Shown here: piece by piece, positions 30,824 to 41,617 of the stretch
How positions within the stretch are numbered: the first letter of the stretch is position 1
Layout of the letters: each line of letters begins with the position of its first letter
Assembly: GCA_027493525.1 (NCBI GenBank)
Contig: JAOSKN010000001.1
Coordinates: 2,294,001 to 2,358,000, forward strand
Direction: 5' to 3'
DNA: 64,000 nt
Origin: Planctomycetota bacterium
Lineage (GTDB): Bacteria; Planctomycetota; SZUA-567; H5-PLA8
The notes under the pieces: model-generated
Database searches by the model: none
What the model was told of the DNA's origin: nothing
Seen by the model: only the letters and a program-made list of their open reading frames with translations
Translations under genes and position numbers: made by a program

Positions 30824-30897
30824 CGGCTTTCAAGTCGATGCCCAGCCGCCGGCGCCCGGCACACCACCGTTCCCAATAGGTTCCTCGCCGTCCGGCG

Positions 30898-33334
30898 TCA
30901 TTCCTTTTTCCGCTGCTTCGCGTGCTCCTGCTGCCATTCGTAGATCGACGGGACCGCCGGCTCCGGGCGCGGGGCGTCGGCGAGAGGCGCGGCTTCGTTG
31001 CCCTCGTTGACCAGCGGTTCGGCGAGGCCGGCGGCGAAGGCGCCGTTGCCGCCGAAGAGTTTGTTATCGCGCAATTCCACGCCCAGGCAGTCCTCGGATT
31101 GCAGATAGACCATCGGCGAAGCCGGATCTTTCAGCACGAAGACGTTGCCCTTGATGACGTGGTCGAAACTGGCGGTCTTGGCGAAGACGCCGCGCCCTTT
31201 CTCGACGACGAAGCGGTTGTGCAGGATCAGCCAGTTCTCGTTCATGCCGCCCATCCACAGGCCGTCGCGCAGGCTCGTGAGGTCGCAGTTGTAGACGACG
31301 TTGCGCGGGCCGTTGGGGCCGTGCGCGGCGTCCTCGGGCGGGCTGGCCCAGAGCCCGTGCCCGTAGCCGCCATGGCCCAGCCTGGATTCGACGACGCACT
31401 GCTCGAAGAGGTTCTCGTTCGTCCAGCCGCTGTGCCACTGCCCGTCGCTCTCGTGGAAGACGCTCTTGCGGATCACGTTGCCCGAGGCCGACCACTGAAA
31501 GAGCGGCGCGTGGCGCAGCTTCCAGGTCTCCAGATTCTCCGCCAGGCAGTCCCAGGAATACTCCCAGCCGGCGTAGGCCGTGCCGCCGCCGCCCTTGAAG
31601 TGCGCGTCGTCGAATTGGCAGTCCAGAAGCGAGCACCATTTCGCGTGCTTGCCATAGATCGGGAAGCGGCCACACTTGTGGATCTTTCACGCCGCGCGCC
31701 CAGCATTCGAGCGCGAAGTCGAAGAGGACCGTGCTGATCCAGAGGTTCTCCTGCTGTTCGATGTAGAGGTCCTCGACGCCGCCACGCCGGATGGGCAGCA
31801 CGCGCTGCACCCACGAACCGTCCACCACGGGGAACTCGATGCGCAGCGGCTGTTCGAGCGTAACCTTCGCGCCGTCCACCTTCTCGACGCGGACCTCGTA
31901 GCGCCGGTACGCGCCCCAGGGGCACTTGTTGCGCGTGAGCTTTTTCCAGCGTTCGGTCGCCGGCCCGTCGATGAGGATCAAATCGCCGGGTTTGAGGTCG
32001 CCGGCCGAGGTCAGTTCGACCTCGAGCGCGCCGCGCGCGCCGTCCTTGGCCAGCGGGAGTTTCTCGCCGTCGAAGCCCGGGCCGCGAAAAGCGATCGCCG
32101 CGTCGGAGACCGGGGCGAGGCGTGCGTCCCGAACGTCCGGATCCAACTCGACGTTCAGGGCGGTTTCGAGGCGTTTGCCGCCCTTGTACTCGGCCACGCC
32201 TTGCAGTTCGAGCGGCCCTTTCAGGCCCGCGTCGAGCAGGTGCTTGCCCCAGCGCCGCCAACTGAAGGTGTTGCCGCTGTGCGTGCCGCGCTTCCACTCG
32301 GCGACGGTCTTTCCGCCGGCGACGAACGCCAGGCTTTGCAGATCCTTGGGGTTCGCGTGGAGTTCGAACGGCGTGCCGGGGCCGGCCTTCGCGCCGGGCG
32401 GCGGCCAGAAGAACGCGACGCCGGGCTCGGGAACCTTGTAGCGGAACACGAGCTTCGTCTTCTCGCGGCCCTCGCCGCGCAGGACCACGCCGTCGTGCCG
32501 GATCGTCACGAAGCCGTCGAGATGCCACGTGCCGGCGGGGATCAGGATCGCGCCGCCGCCCTTCGCGCCAACCTCGTCCACGGCCTTCTGTAAGGCGGCG
32601 CTGTCGTCCTGCCCGTCGTCGGGGCTTGCGCCAAAATCGCCGAGCTTCGCGACGACCTTCACGCCGGGAATGCCGCCCTGCACGCCGGTCCGCGTCCAGT
32701 TGGGGTAGACGAGCCCATCGGGTCCGAGCACGTCGGCCGGGGTCAGCTTGTCTTGGTCCTCCGCGGCCAGCTTGTACTGCGCCGGCCAAGGGCGCTTGGC
32801 CTCCGCGGGCGGAAGCCTAGCGAATTCGAACTCGTCCAGATACGCCTCGACCTCCGCGCCGCCGTAGCTGTGGATCCAGAGCTGCAGGAAGGCCGTACCC
32901 TTCGGGGCCTGGAATTCGCACGCGAACGGCCGCCACTTGGCGTCGATGCCGTCCACCGCGCCGACGTGGTTCTCGTTGTCCGCGGGAAGCCTGTTGCGGT
33001 CCTTGTCGAGCCGGTGGACGTAAAGCCCCAGCCCCGCGCCCGAGATCGCGCAGACTTTCCCACGCAGCTCGTAACGCCCCGCTCCGTCGACGGCGACGGC
33101 CTGCCCAAGCACCGACGAGCCCTTCTTCTGGTCCTCGTCCTTCACCTTCAGGGAGCGCTTTCCGTTGGAAGTCTTGTCCGTGGAGATCGCGCTGATGCCT
33201 CCGTCGTTTTCGAAGGACCAGCCCTCTGCGCCCTGCTCGAAGCCGCCATTGGGGATTGCAACGATCGGCGGATCCTCGGCGGCCGGCGACGCGCACGCCA
33301 AAAAGAGTATCGCCAACCAAGCGCCGCGCCGCAT
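30898..33334 (-). CDS. secreted pectate-lyase-fold protein with N-terminal carbohydrate-binding-like domain (frameshifted in this sequence)
   Basis: ATG 33334 with GGAGG eight bases upstream; signal peptide RRGAWLAILFLACASPAAE. Residues about 25-165 resemble a CBM4/9-type beta-sandwich (IPNGGFEQGAEGWSFENDGG). Then comes a pectate_lyase_3 start, LGDFGASPDDGQDDSAALQK, AILIPAGTWHLDGF, VVLRGEGREKTKL, and a long right-handed beta-helix. An extra A in an AAA run (TTT at 31685-31687 on the plus strand) breaks the frame. Removing it reads VKIHKCGRFPIYGKH and continues to a stop at 30898, 811 residues. Probably an exported glycan lyase or hydrolase; the catalytic residues are not assignable. Confidence 0.72.
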
Positions 33335-33358
33335 GCCGTGAGCCTCCAAGGGCCGCAG

Positions 33359-33465
33359 TCTGTAATCTGTAATCTGTAATCTGTAGTCAGAAACTTGTAC
33401 CGCTCAAGTGTATCCTAACACCGTTCACCGTTCACCGTTCACCGTTCACTGTTCACTGTTCACTG
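33359..33465. repeat. two heptamer tandem-repeat tracts
   Basis: CTGTAAT units recur at 33359-33388 (three exact plus one variant). Further on, four CCGTTCA units (33421-33448) run into two CTGTTCA units and a degenerate one (to about 33465). They fill the spacer between the beta-helix gene and the AraC gene, reaching the latter's stop codon. Confidence 0.8.
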
Positions 33466-34398
33466 TTTCCCTCTGCGGCCCTCCGCGCGCGCCTCGCGAT
33501 ACTGCCGCGGCGAGACGCCCAGGAGTTGCCTGAAGCGGCGCGCGAAGAGGTTGGGATCGGGCCAGCCGACCTTGCCGGCGACCTCGGTGATGGGCCGGTC
33601 CGAGCCGGCGAGGAGCAGGCAGGCGCGCTGGATGCGGATCTCCTGGAGGTACTTCAGCGGGGGCTGGCCGGTGAGGCGGCGGAAGAGGCGGTTCAGGTGC
33701 GGGGCGCTGACGCCGGCGGCGGACGCCAGATCCGCCAGAACAAGCGGCTCCGCGTAGCGCTGCTCGAGGATCTCCAGGACACGCACGGCGACTTGCGGAC
33801 GCGCGGCGGCGGATTCGGCCTCCGCCGCGGCGCCGGGCTCGGCGAGGCGCTTCTCGGCGGCGCCGGCCAGCAGGGCGAGGAACTGCCAGAGCAGGCCGCG
33901 CGCGGCGAGCTGCGCGGCGGGCGCGGGGTCGGCGAGGATCTCGGCAAGTCGCTCGAGCAGGCGCTGGGCTTCGAGCCGCTCGCCCGGTGCGAGGCGCAAC
34001 AGACAGCAGCCGTCGCGGGCCTGCCGGGCCGGCCCGCGCCAGAAGAGTTCCACCGCGCCCGGCGCGCGCTGCAGCGGGGCGCTCAGTTCACGGAAGAGTT
34101 CCGCCCCGATGAGGCAGTTGAAGACGCCGAGATGCTTCGCGTCAAAATAGGTGTGCCAGTGCCCTGGGCGGATGATCCAGACGTCGCCGGCGGCGGTAAG
34201 CACGCGGCGGCGGCTGGTGAAGTGGTCGCCACGCCCCTGCGTGATCAGGGCGATCTCGTGAAAGTCGTGGTCGTGCGCGCCGACCATGGCATTGACATCG
34301 TGCCAGCGGACGGAGAGCGGCAACCCCTCAGCGCCCCGGAGCAGGTGCTGGTCCATGCGCAGGCGCCGGACGGCGGGCGCGGATTTTCGGGCAGGCAT
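33460..34398 (-). CDS. AraC-family regulator with cupin sensor domain
   Basis: 312 residues. The N-terminal cupin has the HDHDFHEIALITQGRG metal/ligand-type strand and IIRPGHWHTYFDAKHLGVFN. The C-terminal double helix-turn-helix is typical (VLADLASAAGVSAPHLNRLF; ITEVAGKVGWPDPNLFARRF; GVSPRQYREAR). Proteins of this build usually sense a sugar or glycan fragment. It lies upstream of the beta-helix gene on the same strand and divergent from the TPR/transglutaminase gene, so either may be its target. Confidence 0.88.
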   Translation of the reverse strand: MPARKSAPAVRRLRMDQHLLRGAEGLPLSVRWHDVNAMVGAHDHDFHEIALITQGRGDHFTSRRRVLTAAGDVWIIRPGHWHTYFDAKHLGVFNCLIGAELFRELSAPLQRAPGAVELFWRGPARQARDGCCLLRLAPGERLEAQRLLERLAEILADPAPAAQLAARGLLWQFLALLAGAAEKRLAEPGAAAEAESAAARPQVAVRVLEILEQRYAEPLVLADLASAAGVSAPHLNRLFRRLTGQPPLKYLQEIRIQRACLLLAGSDRPITEVAGKVGWPDPNLFARRFRQLLGVSPRQYREARAEGRRGKQ

Positions 34399-34478
34399 AC
34401 TTTACGCCTATACCACGCGGTGGCGCTGGCGGCCAAGCCTTCCCGCTCGTAGGCTGGTCGCTTAACCCGAGGTGCGAC

Positions 34479-37400
34479 ATGCCCGTTCCGAATCGGATGC
34501 TCCCGTTCTTCGGCCTGGCCTGCTTCGTCCTGTGCGCGTCGCTCGGACGATCGCGCGCCGAAGACCAGGCCGATCCGCCGCCCGGTGAGAAGGAAGCCGA
34601 GCGGCCCGCCCAACCGCTGGTCATCACGAAGCCCGAGCGCCCCGTCAAGCTGCCAGCGGGTCCCTCGGCCTCCGGCTGGGATCTGCTGCTCAAGAACGAC
34701 TTCGACGGCGCGCGCAAGAGCCTGGAGGCGGCGCTTCAAGCGAACCCGGACGACCTGCCCGCGCTGGAAGCCCTGCGCGCGGTCGCGATCATGCAGGGGC
34801 GCTACGGCGAGTCGCAGCAGCTCAACATCCGCATGGTGAAGGCCTCCGCCGGCTCGACGCTCTGCCAGGGCCTGGCGATGCGCGCGATGGACGGCCTGAG
34901 TTTCTCCGAGACGCGGAACGAGCTGGTCCAGGCCTTCCTGGAGACCGAAGCCAAGGCCGCGCCCGCCGTCCGCGCCACGCTCCAGGATCTCCTCGCCACG
35001 TTGTACCTCTCGCGCGACGAGACCGAGAAGGCCTCGGCGGCGCTGAAGGATCTGGGCTACGTGGACCGCTGGCAGTTCGTCACGGGGCCGTTCGGCGCGG
35101 GCGACCGGAACAACCCGATGGAGCGGCGCTTTCCGCCCGAGCAGGAACTGAAGGAGTTGAAATTCAGCGACGAGAAGGGCAAGCCCGTCCCGGTGCGCGC
35201 CGACCTGCCGGTGGGCTTCCGCACGCTTTCGCTGGGCCGCCTTTTTCCGGGCGCGCAGGGGATATTTTACGCCTTTACCAACCTGGAGAGCGAAGGCGAA
35301 CAGGAGGTGCTTCTGGTCAGCGGCGCGCCAAACGGGGCCAGGTTTTACCTGCGCGGCGTACCGGTGTTGCAGGCGGATCCGAAGGAACGCTTCCCGCGCT
35401 CGCCGACCATCGTGCGGACGCGGCTGCTGAAGGGAAGCAACGCGCTGCTGGTGAAACTGCCCTTCGCCTCGGACCTGGTCGTGCGCGTGCTCGCGACGGA
35501 CTACAGCCCCGCGCCGGGCGTCAAGGCCGCGCTGCTCCCGCCTGAGGACGTCGCGAAGCACCGCGTCGCGCCGGTTCGCGGGTACGTCTTTTCGGAGGCC
35601 GCCGAAGGCGCGTTGGCGCGGCATTTCCTCGAGAAGCTCCCCGCCGAGGCGCGCGGCGGCCCGGACCGCTTCGCGAACCTCGCGCGAAACGGGGAGCTGG
35701 ACGCGGCCGAGATGCGCTGGCTCGACCTGGCCGTGCGGCAGGAGAGCGACCCGCCGGCGCGCGAAGCGCTGGCGCGGCGCATGGTCGGCACCTGGCCGGA
35801 CTCCGCGCACATGCTCGACTTCGCCGCGCAGGCGCTCGCCAGCGTGGGCCAGGAGGCCAGCCACGCCGATACGCGGCACGCCGAGGAAGCGCGGCAGATG
35901 CGCGAGCGCGCGCTCCAGCTCGTGCCCGGCAACCACCAGCACCTGCTCGCGCTGGCCGAATTCATGCAGCAGCACCAGCTCCCGGAACAGGCGTTCGAGC
36001 TGCTCAAGACCTGCGCGCAGAGCTATCCCGATTCGGCCTTCGCGCAGGAGCGGCTGGGACAGACGTACCTGAGCAAAGGCATGCTGGCGCTGGCCGAACA
36101 GCGCTACGAGGCCGCCGCGAAGCTGGAGCCCGCGTTCCTGCCGCAACTGGCGCGCTTCCACGAGATGGCCGGCGACCGCTCGCGCGCCCTGCAATTGCGC
36201 GCCGAACTGGTCAAGCGGGGCATGGAACCGGCCATGGAGCGCCATCGGCGGCTGGTGGACACGGGCGCCCTGGACGAAGCCTCCGCGATCCTCGACGAGC
36301 AGGAACGGGCATTCCCCGAGCGGCAGGACGAACTGCTGGTGCTGCGCGCCGAGCTGCTCATCGAACGGGGCGACCTCGAAGGCGCCTACAAGCTGCGCGC
36401 GGAGCTGCTCAAGCGCCAGCCGCGCAACCGCGGGGCGCTGATCGGCCTTTTTCGACCTGGCGCTGCGCATGGGCAAGCAGGACGAGGCGCGCGACCTGCT
36501 CGCGAAGCGCCTGAAGGATCACCCGGACGACTTCGAGCTGCGCCGGCGCATGCGCGAACTGGACGGCCAGGGCGGCGAGCAGTGGTGGAAGCCCTACGAC
36601 GTCGAAGTCGCGCAGATCGACACGACGCGCTTCACGCAGGAGAACTACCCCCGCTCCAACCACGCCTGGATCGTCGACTTCATGGTCACCAAGATCTACC
36701 CGGACCTCTCGCGCGAATCTTACGTCCACATCGCCCAGAAGGTGCTGAACCTGGACGGGATCAACGAACTGTCGGAGCAACTTCTCGAAGCGCAGCGGCA
36801 GGACATGGTCTTCGTGCGCACGCTGAACCCCGACGGCTCGGTCTTCCAGCCCAAGAACGTCCACGACTTCAACTTCGCGCAATCGGCGAGCTACTACCGG
36901 GTGGGTCCGGGCTCGATCCTGGAGCACGCGTACCTGGAGCACGCGGAGCCCGACGAGTTCGAGCCGGCGTTCGGGATGGCCTTCAACTTCAACGCGCTCG
37001 ACGCGCCGCGCGCGGTCTCGCGCTGGGTGGTGCTGGTCCCCAAGCAGGCGAAACTGGACATCCGCAAGATCCGCCCGGAACTGGTCGACGAGAAGATCCT
37101 TGAAGGCCCCGAGGGCTACACGGTCTACCAGTGGACGAACAAGCAGGTGGAAGGGATCAAGGTCGAGCCGTTCATGCCGGGCGAGCAGGACCAGGAAACG
37201 ATCCCGCTGGTCTTCGTCGAGTCGCGCGAGCGGCCGTTCCGCGCGACGAACTGGCTGCAGCTCAACCTGAACGACGCCCTGCCGGAAGAAGCCGCGGAGG
37301 TCGCCACGCGGATCGCGAAGGCGCTGCCCGACGAGGAGCATCGCTTCCGCGCGCTCTGCGAGTGGGTGCGCCTGAACATCCAGCCCGGCCAGGAAGCGCG

Positions 37401-38523
37401 CACGCTGGACGACATCTGGGACCTGCGCGCCGGCTCGACGGGGCTGATGACCCGGCTGGCGGCGGAGATGTGCCGTGCCGCGGGGCTCGACGCGCGCCTA
37501 GCCTTCGTCAACGGGACGTACCTGCCGGGGCGCGTCTTCACGGGCAAGAACGCGCGCCGCGACTGGGAGCCCTCGGCATTTACCAATTTCGGGTCCTTGG
37601 GCCAGATGCTGATGCTCAGCCCCAAGGACGGCCCCGAACAGTGGCTGCAGTTCACGGGACAGCCGGCCCGCGACTTCGACCTGCGCTACGTCGCCGACGA
37701 TCAGATCGGCGCGCTCGCGCTCACCTTCGGCGACGAAGGCGTGCGCATCAAGCGCGTCCTGGGCGAACAACTCGGCGCGCTGCCGCTGCGCCACGACGTC
37801 TCCGTCGCGCTGGACGAGCAGGGCCATGGCGCCGCGCAGGGCACGCTGCATCTGTTCGGCACGACCGGCGGCTCGGTGCGCCGGGAGCTGGACGACCCGC
37901 GCAAGGCCGCGCAGATCCGCGAAGGGATCGTGCGCAATTTCTGGCCCAACATCGGGCTCAACGACGTGAAGATCCTGGATCGCGAGCACGCCGACCGGCC
38001 GCTGCGCTTCGTCTACGCCGGCGCCGTCCCCGACCTGGCCCTGAAGGCCGAGCAGGCCTGGTTTCTTCAGCCGTTCCTCTCGCCCTCCGGGATCCAGCGC
38101 CTGATCGGCCCGCCGGAGCGCATCCACGACTTGGTGCTCCGCTCCGAAGTCGCCGAGCTGGACCAGCACGTGGCTTACGAGTGCCCCGCGGGCTACGCCT
38201 GGGTGCAGGCGCCCGACGACCTGTACGTCGTCACCGAGTTCGGCTTCTATCTTGCCGATTTCAACGTGGTCGGGCGCAAGCTCTACTGCAATCGCTCGTA
38301 CTTGATGCCGCTCCAGCGCGTCACGCCCGAAAAGTATCCGGCGCTGATGAACTTCCTGCGCAAGACCGTCGAGTTGGAAGGCCAGCGCGTGGCCTACGCC
38401 AAGCGCGACTTCCCCGGCTTTGGGAACCTCGCCCGCGAACAGCTCTCCCAGGGGTACGCCTCCCACGGACCCGACGAGAAGGAGAAGGCCCCGGCGCCCG
38501 AGGGCCCGGAACCGGGCCATTGA
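34479..38523 (+). CDS. large secreted TPR protein with DUF3857/transglutaminase-like domains (frameshifted in this sequence)
   Basis: A signal peptide (MLPFFGLACFVLCASLG) is followed by about 600 residues of TPR-like repeats (LKNDFDGARKSLEAALQANP, MLALAEQRYEAAAKLEP). A DUF3857 region (DFMVTKIYPDLSRESYVHIA) and a transglutaminase-like domain follow (EHRFRALCEWVRLNIQPG, MTRLAAEMCRAAGLDARL). Where active enzymes carry GxC this one reads RAGSTGLM, so the catalytic Cys seems lost. An extra T in TTTTT (36448-36452) breaks the frame. Removing one joins ALIGLFDLALRMGKQDEA and gives 1347 residues. Probably a periplasmic scaffold. Confidence 0.75.
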
Positions 38524-38648
38524 CGCAGCCTCATGCCGCGCATCGGCTTAGAGTGCCGCTTTATACGGCGGCATTCCGTGCAGCATCCCGGCCCGCCGCC
38601 GACTCCACCATGTACGCTGCATGCCGTCCCGAAAGCGAGGAGCTTCGC

Positions 38649-39410
38649 ATGAAATCCATCATCGCCTTAGCCGCTCTGGTCGCGCTCTGCTGCGGGTCGC
38701 CGCGCGCCGAGGACTCCGCGCCCAAGCCGCAGCACAAGGTTCTCGTGGAGCTTTTCACCTCGCAAGGCTGCAATTCCTGCCCGCCGGCGGAGAAGGTCCT
38801 GACGCAGCTTGGCGTGCACGCGCAGTTCGGGGCGAAGATCGTGCCCCTGGCCTGGCATGTCGATTACTGGGATTACATCGGCTGGCCGGACAAGTTCGCC
38901 AGCCCCGCCCACACGCAGCGGCAGAAGGACTACGCGCGGATCCTGAAGCTGCGCGGCCTGGTGACGCCGCAGTTCATCGTGGCCAACAAACCGACGCAAC
39001 AGCTCGGACAAGCCATCCAGACGGACGCGGCGAAGGCGGCCGTGTTGGGCATCGAGGTGAGCGCGACGCTGAAGGACGGCAAGATTGCCGCGCCCGTCAA
39101 GCTTTCAAAGGTCGACGCGGCGTACACGCTGGATCCCGGCGCCGTCGTGCGGGTGGTCCTCTTCCAGGCGCAGGCCTCGACGAAGTGCATGGCCGGTGAA
39201 AACGCGGGGAAGACGCTCGAGGAATCCTACCTCGTGCTGAAGGCGCATGAACCGCTCCCGGCCGCCGACGCGCTCGACAAGGGCGTCAGCGCCAGCTTCG
39301 ATGCGCCGAGCGGGCAGGCGCCGGGCAACCTTGGGGTGGCGGTCCTGGTCGAGGTTCCCGGGAGCATGACCACGCTCGAGTGCGCCGCCGTCCCGCTCAA
39401 GCAGGAGTAG
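38649..39410 (+). CDS. DUF1223 family secreted thioredoxin-fold-like protein
   Basis: 253 residues from ATG 38649 (GAGGAG upstream), with a signal peptide (IIALAALVALCCGSPRAE). The DUF1223 hallmark is complete: VLVELFTSQGCNSCPPAEKV, then LAWHVDYWDYIGWPDKFASP and TQRQKDYARI. GCNSC is a CxxC-type redox pair. The family is thioredoxin-related and exported, with undefined function. Spaced 125 bases after the large TPR gene and convergent with a sulfatase. Confidence 0.87.
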   Translation: MKSIIALAALVALCCGSPRAEDSAPKPQHKVLVELFTSQGCNSCPPAEKVLTQLGVHAQFGAKIVPLAWHVDYWDYIGWPDKFASPAHTQRQKDYARILKLRGLVTPQFIVANKPTQQLGQAIQTDAAKAAVLGIEVSATLKDGKIAAPVKLSKVDAAYTLDPGAVVRVVLFQAQASTKCMAGENAGKTLEESYLVLKAHEPLPAADALDKGVSASFDAPSGQAPGNLGVAVLVEVPGSMTTLECAAVPLKQE

Positions 39411-39416
39411 CCCCCG

Positions 39417-40877
39417 TCAGATCGAGGGCCAGTGGAGGCCGCGGACGTTCCAACCGCTGCTCCGCCGCGCCACCCGTTCGTCGAAGGGGCGGGGCTCCTT
39501 CGAGGCCAGCTTGCCGCCCTGCAGGTTGTCGTCCTCGCGCCGCGCGAGTTCGTCCACCAACCGCGCACGAAACGCTTTCAGCTCGACAGCGTATTTCGGA
39601 TCTTCCGCCAGGTCGACGCGTTCGTCGGGATCGTTGACGCAGTCGAAGAGCTGTTCCAGGCCGCCGTCCAGCCAATAGATGTAGCGGAAGCGGTTGTCGG
39701 TGATCCCGTAGGTGTGCCTGCCAAAGCAGCCGACCGCGTGCTCGCGCCAAGGCGCGCCGGAATCCTGCAGGAGCGGGAGCATGCTGCGCCCCTCGACGCC
39801 TTCGGGGACGGGGAGGCCGGCGGCGTCGAGCAGCGTCGGCATCACGTCCTGGAGCATCACGGGCCGGTCGATAACCAGGCCGGGCCGCGTCTCGCGCACG
39901 CCCTCCGGCACGCTCAGCAGCATGGGGATGCGCGCCGAGGCTTGGTAGAACATGCTCTTATGCGCCGCGTCGTGGTCGAAGAGCATCTCGCCATGGTCGG
40001 CGGTGAAGAGGATCGCGGTGTTGTGCGCCAGCCCGCGTTCGCGCAGCTCGCCGGTCAGCACGCCAATCTGGTGGTCGATGCCCGTGATGAGCGCGTAGTA
40101 GGCGCGAATCGCCTGGAGGCGTTCGGCCTCCGGCTGCAGGTCGCAATTGTTCCGCGCCCGGTTGAAGGCGAGGTTCGAGGGCTCGCGCCGGCCGACCCAT
40201 TCGCCGCGCACCGGCGCGCGCACGGGGCGGTCGCGGTAGAGGTCCCAGTAGACCTGCGCGGGCGTCAGCGGCGGGTGCGGGTTGCGGAAGGAGACGTAGA
40301 GGAAGAACGGCTGCGTGGTATCTCGGCGCTCGAGGAAGCGGCAAGCTTCGCGCGCCGTCCACGCGTCCGAGATGTGCTCCTCCGGGAGCGTCGCCGGGCG
40401 CGATTGCAGCCCGTTGGCGGGCATCCCATGCGCCCAAAGCTGCTGCAACAGTCCTTTTTCCTGGAGGTACATCTCGTAATCGTCGAGGCGCAGCTTGCCT
40501 TCGCGCCGCCCTTCCTCGTTCAGCAGCACGTGATCGAACCCGATCCGCCGGCGCTGGGGCGTGACGTGGAGTTTGCCCACGGCCTGCGTCTGGTAGCCGT
40601 GGCGGCCGAAGGCCTCGGCCAGGAACGCGTGCGACCAGTTCTCGACCTTGGAGTTCGAGTAGACCCCGGTGGCCCAGGGGCTCTTGCCCGTCATCAGGCA
40701 CAGGCGCCCGGCGACGCAGATGGGGCATTCGGAGAAGGCCCCCGAGAAGCGCGCGCCGGCGTAGCCGAGCTGATCCAGGTGCGGCGTCTGGATGTACGGA
40801 TTGCCGGCGCTGTAGAGCGCGTCGCCGCGGAACTGGTCGGCGGTGATGAGGATGACGTTGGGGCGTTCGGCGGACAT
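39417..40877 (-). CDS. sulfatase (alkaline-phosphatase superfamily), CxAxR type
   Basis: 486 residues hydrolysing sulfate esters. Metal ligands: NVILITADQFRGDAL (Asp near the start) and ILFTADHGEMLFDHD. The formylglycine position is Cys54 in CVAGRLCLMTG, that is C-x-A-x-R instead of the usual C-x-P-x-R; anaerobic sulfatase-maturating radical-SAM enzymes accept this form. GKLHVTPQRR and PFFLYVSFRNPHPPLTP are also typical. There is no signal peptide, so it is cytoplasmic unless exported by another route. Starts three bases after the IclR stop: an operon. The IclR gene is upstream. Confidence 0.92.
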   Translation of the reverse strand: MSAERPNVILITADQFRGDALYSAGNPYIQTPHLDQLGYAGARFSGAFSECPICVAGRLCLMTGKSPWATGVYSNSKVENWSHAFLAEAFGRHGYQTQAVGKLHVTPQRRRIGFDHVLLNEEGRREGKLRLDDYEMYLQEKGLLQQLWAHGMPANGLQSRPATLPEEHISDAWTAREACRFLERRDTTQPFFLYVSFRNPHPPLTPAQVYWDLYRDRPVRAPVRGEWVGRREPSNLAFNRARNNCDLQPEAERLQAIRAYYALITGIDHQIGVLTGELRERGLAHNTAILFTADHGEMLFDHDAAHKSMFYQASARIPMLLSVPEGVRETRPGLVIDRPVMLQDVMPTLLDAAGLPVPEGVEGRSMLPLLQDSGAPWREHAVGCFGRHTYGITDNRFRYIYWLDGGLEQLFDCVNDPDERVDLAEDPKYAVELKAFRARLVDELARREDDNLQGGKLASKEPRPFDERVARRSSGWNVRGLHWPSI

Positions 40878-40879
40878 GC

Positions 40880-41590
40880 TCAGGCCTCCTTTAAGGCGGG
40901 CAGCGGCGTGGCGCGCTTGAGCGCCGCGTGCAGGGTCTTGCGCAGGCGCGGCTCGCGCGCTTGCGGGATGTCTCCCAGCAGGCCGGAGAGGCAGACGGCA
41001 TGCGCCCCGTCGGGCGCCGGCGCGCCCACGCGCGCCAGCTCCGGCCTGACCATGCCTCGGTCCACGGCGAAGCGCCGCCGGGCGGCCTCCGCCACCAGTT
41101 CCTCCAGCGCCTTCCGCGTCAGTTCGTGCTTGAGCTGCAACTCGGCGCAGCGCTCGAGGACCGCCGGAAACCGGTGCAGGAAGAAACGCCCCGCGGGATT
41201 CGCGACGACATCCTTGAGACGATGCCCGGGCCGGAGCGCGAGGCGGAACTCCGTCGTCCCCGCGGCGGCGGCGAGGAAGACCACCCCACCCGGCGCGAGC
41301 GCGTAAAGTTCGGCGTTCAGGCCCGTCTCGGCGGCCAGTTCGTCGAGCGTCGCGCGGTAGGCGTCCACCGCGGCATCTTTCGTCGCGAGGAGGCCCAGCA
41401 CCAGCAGGCGCGGACCGGGCGCGTAGGTTCCGCGCGCGACCTTCCGCGCATAGCCGGTATCGCCCAGGCGCGCGAGGAGCCGGTTGAGCGTGGCGGGCGG
41501 GATTTTCGTTTCTTCCAGCAACTGAGCGAAGCCGGGCGGGCGTTCGGCGCGCGCGAGGGCTTCGAGGACTTCCAGAGCGTGGAGCACCAT
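40880..41590 (-). CDS. IclR-family transcriptional regulator
   Basis: 236 residues. The winged helix (GFAQLLEETKIPPATLNRLL, YARKVARGTYAPGPRLLVLG) and effector domain (AELYALAPGGVVFLAAAAG, PGHRLKDVVANPAGRFFL) fit IclR. The C-terminal part carries GAHAVCLSGLLGD. It forms an operon with the sulfatase three bases downstream and is divergent from the PLP enzyme. A GATAAGTTATC palindrome lies in the shared AT-rich spacer. Confidence 0.88.
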   Translation of the reverse strand: MVLHALEVLEALARAERPPGFAQLLEETKIPPATLNRLLARLGDTGYARKVARGTYAPGPRLLVLGLLATKDAAVDAYRATLDELAAETGLNAELYALAPGGVVFLAAAAGTTEFRLALRPGHRLKDVVANPAGRFFLHRFPAVLERCAELQLKHELTRKALEELVAEAARRRFAVDRGMVRPELARVGAPAPDGAHAVCLSGLLGDIPQAREPRLRKTLHAALKRATPLPALKEA

Positions 41591-41606
41591 TTTATATTCT
41601 CAAAAT

Positions 41607-41617
41607 TGATAAGTTAT
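41607..41617. promoter_or_regulatory. candidate IclR operator (11-base palindrome)
   Basis: GATAAGTTATC is a perfect palindrome about a central G, in the AT-rich spacer just upstream of the iclR start. Its position suits autoregulation and control of the divergent gene. No second copy was found. Confidence 0.35.

Noticed and set aside
36440..36460. Programmed ribosomal frameshift in the large TPR gene
   Set aside because: No slippery heptamer with downstream pseudoknot is seen, and similar single-base breaks occur in six unrelated genes, so sequencing error is simpler.
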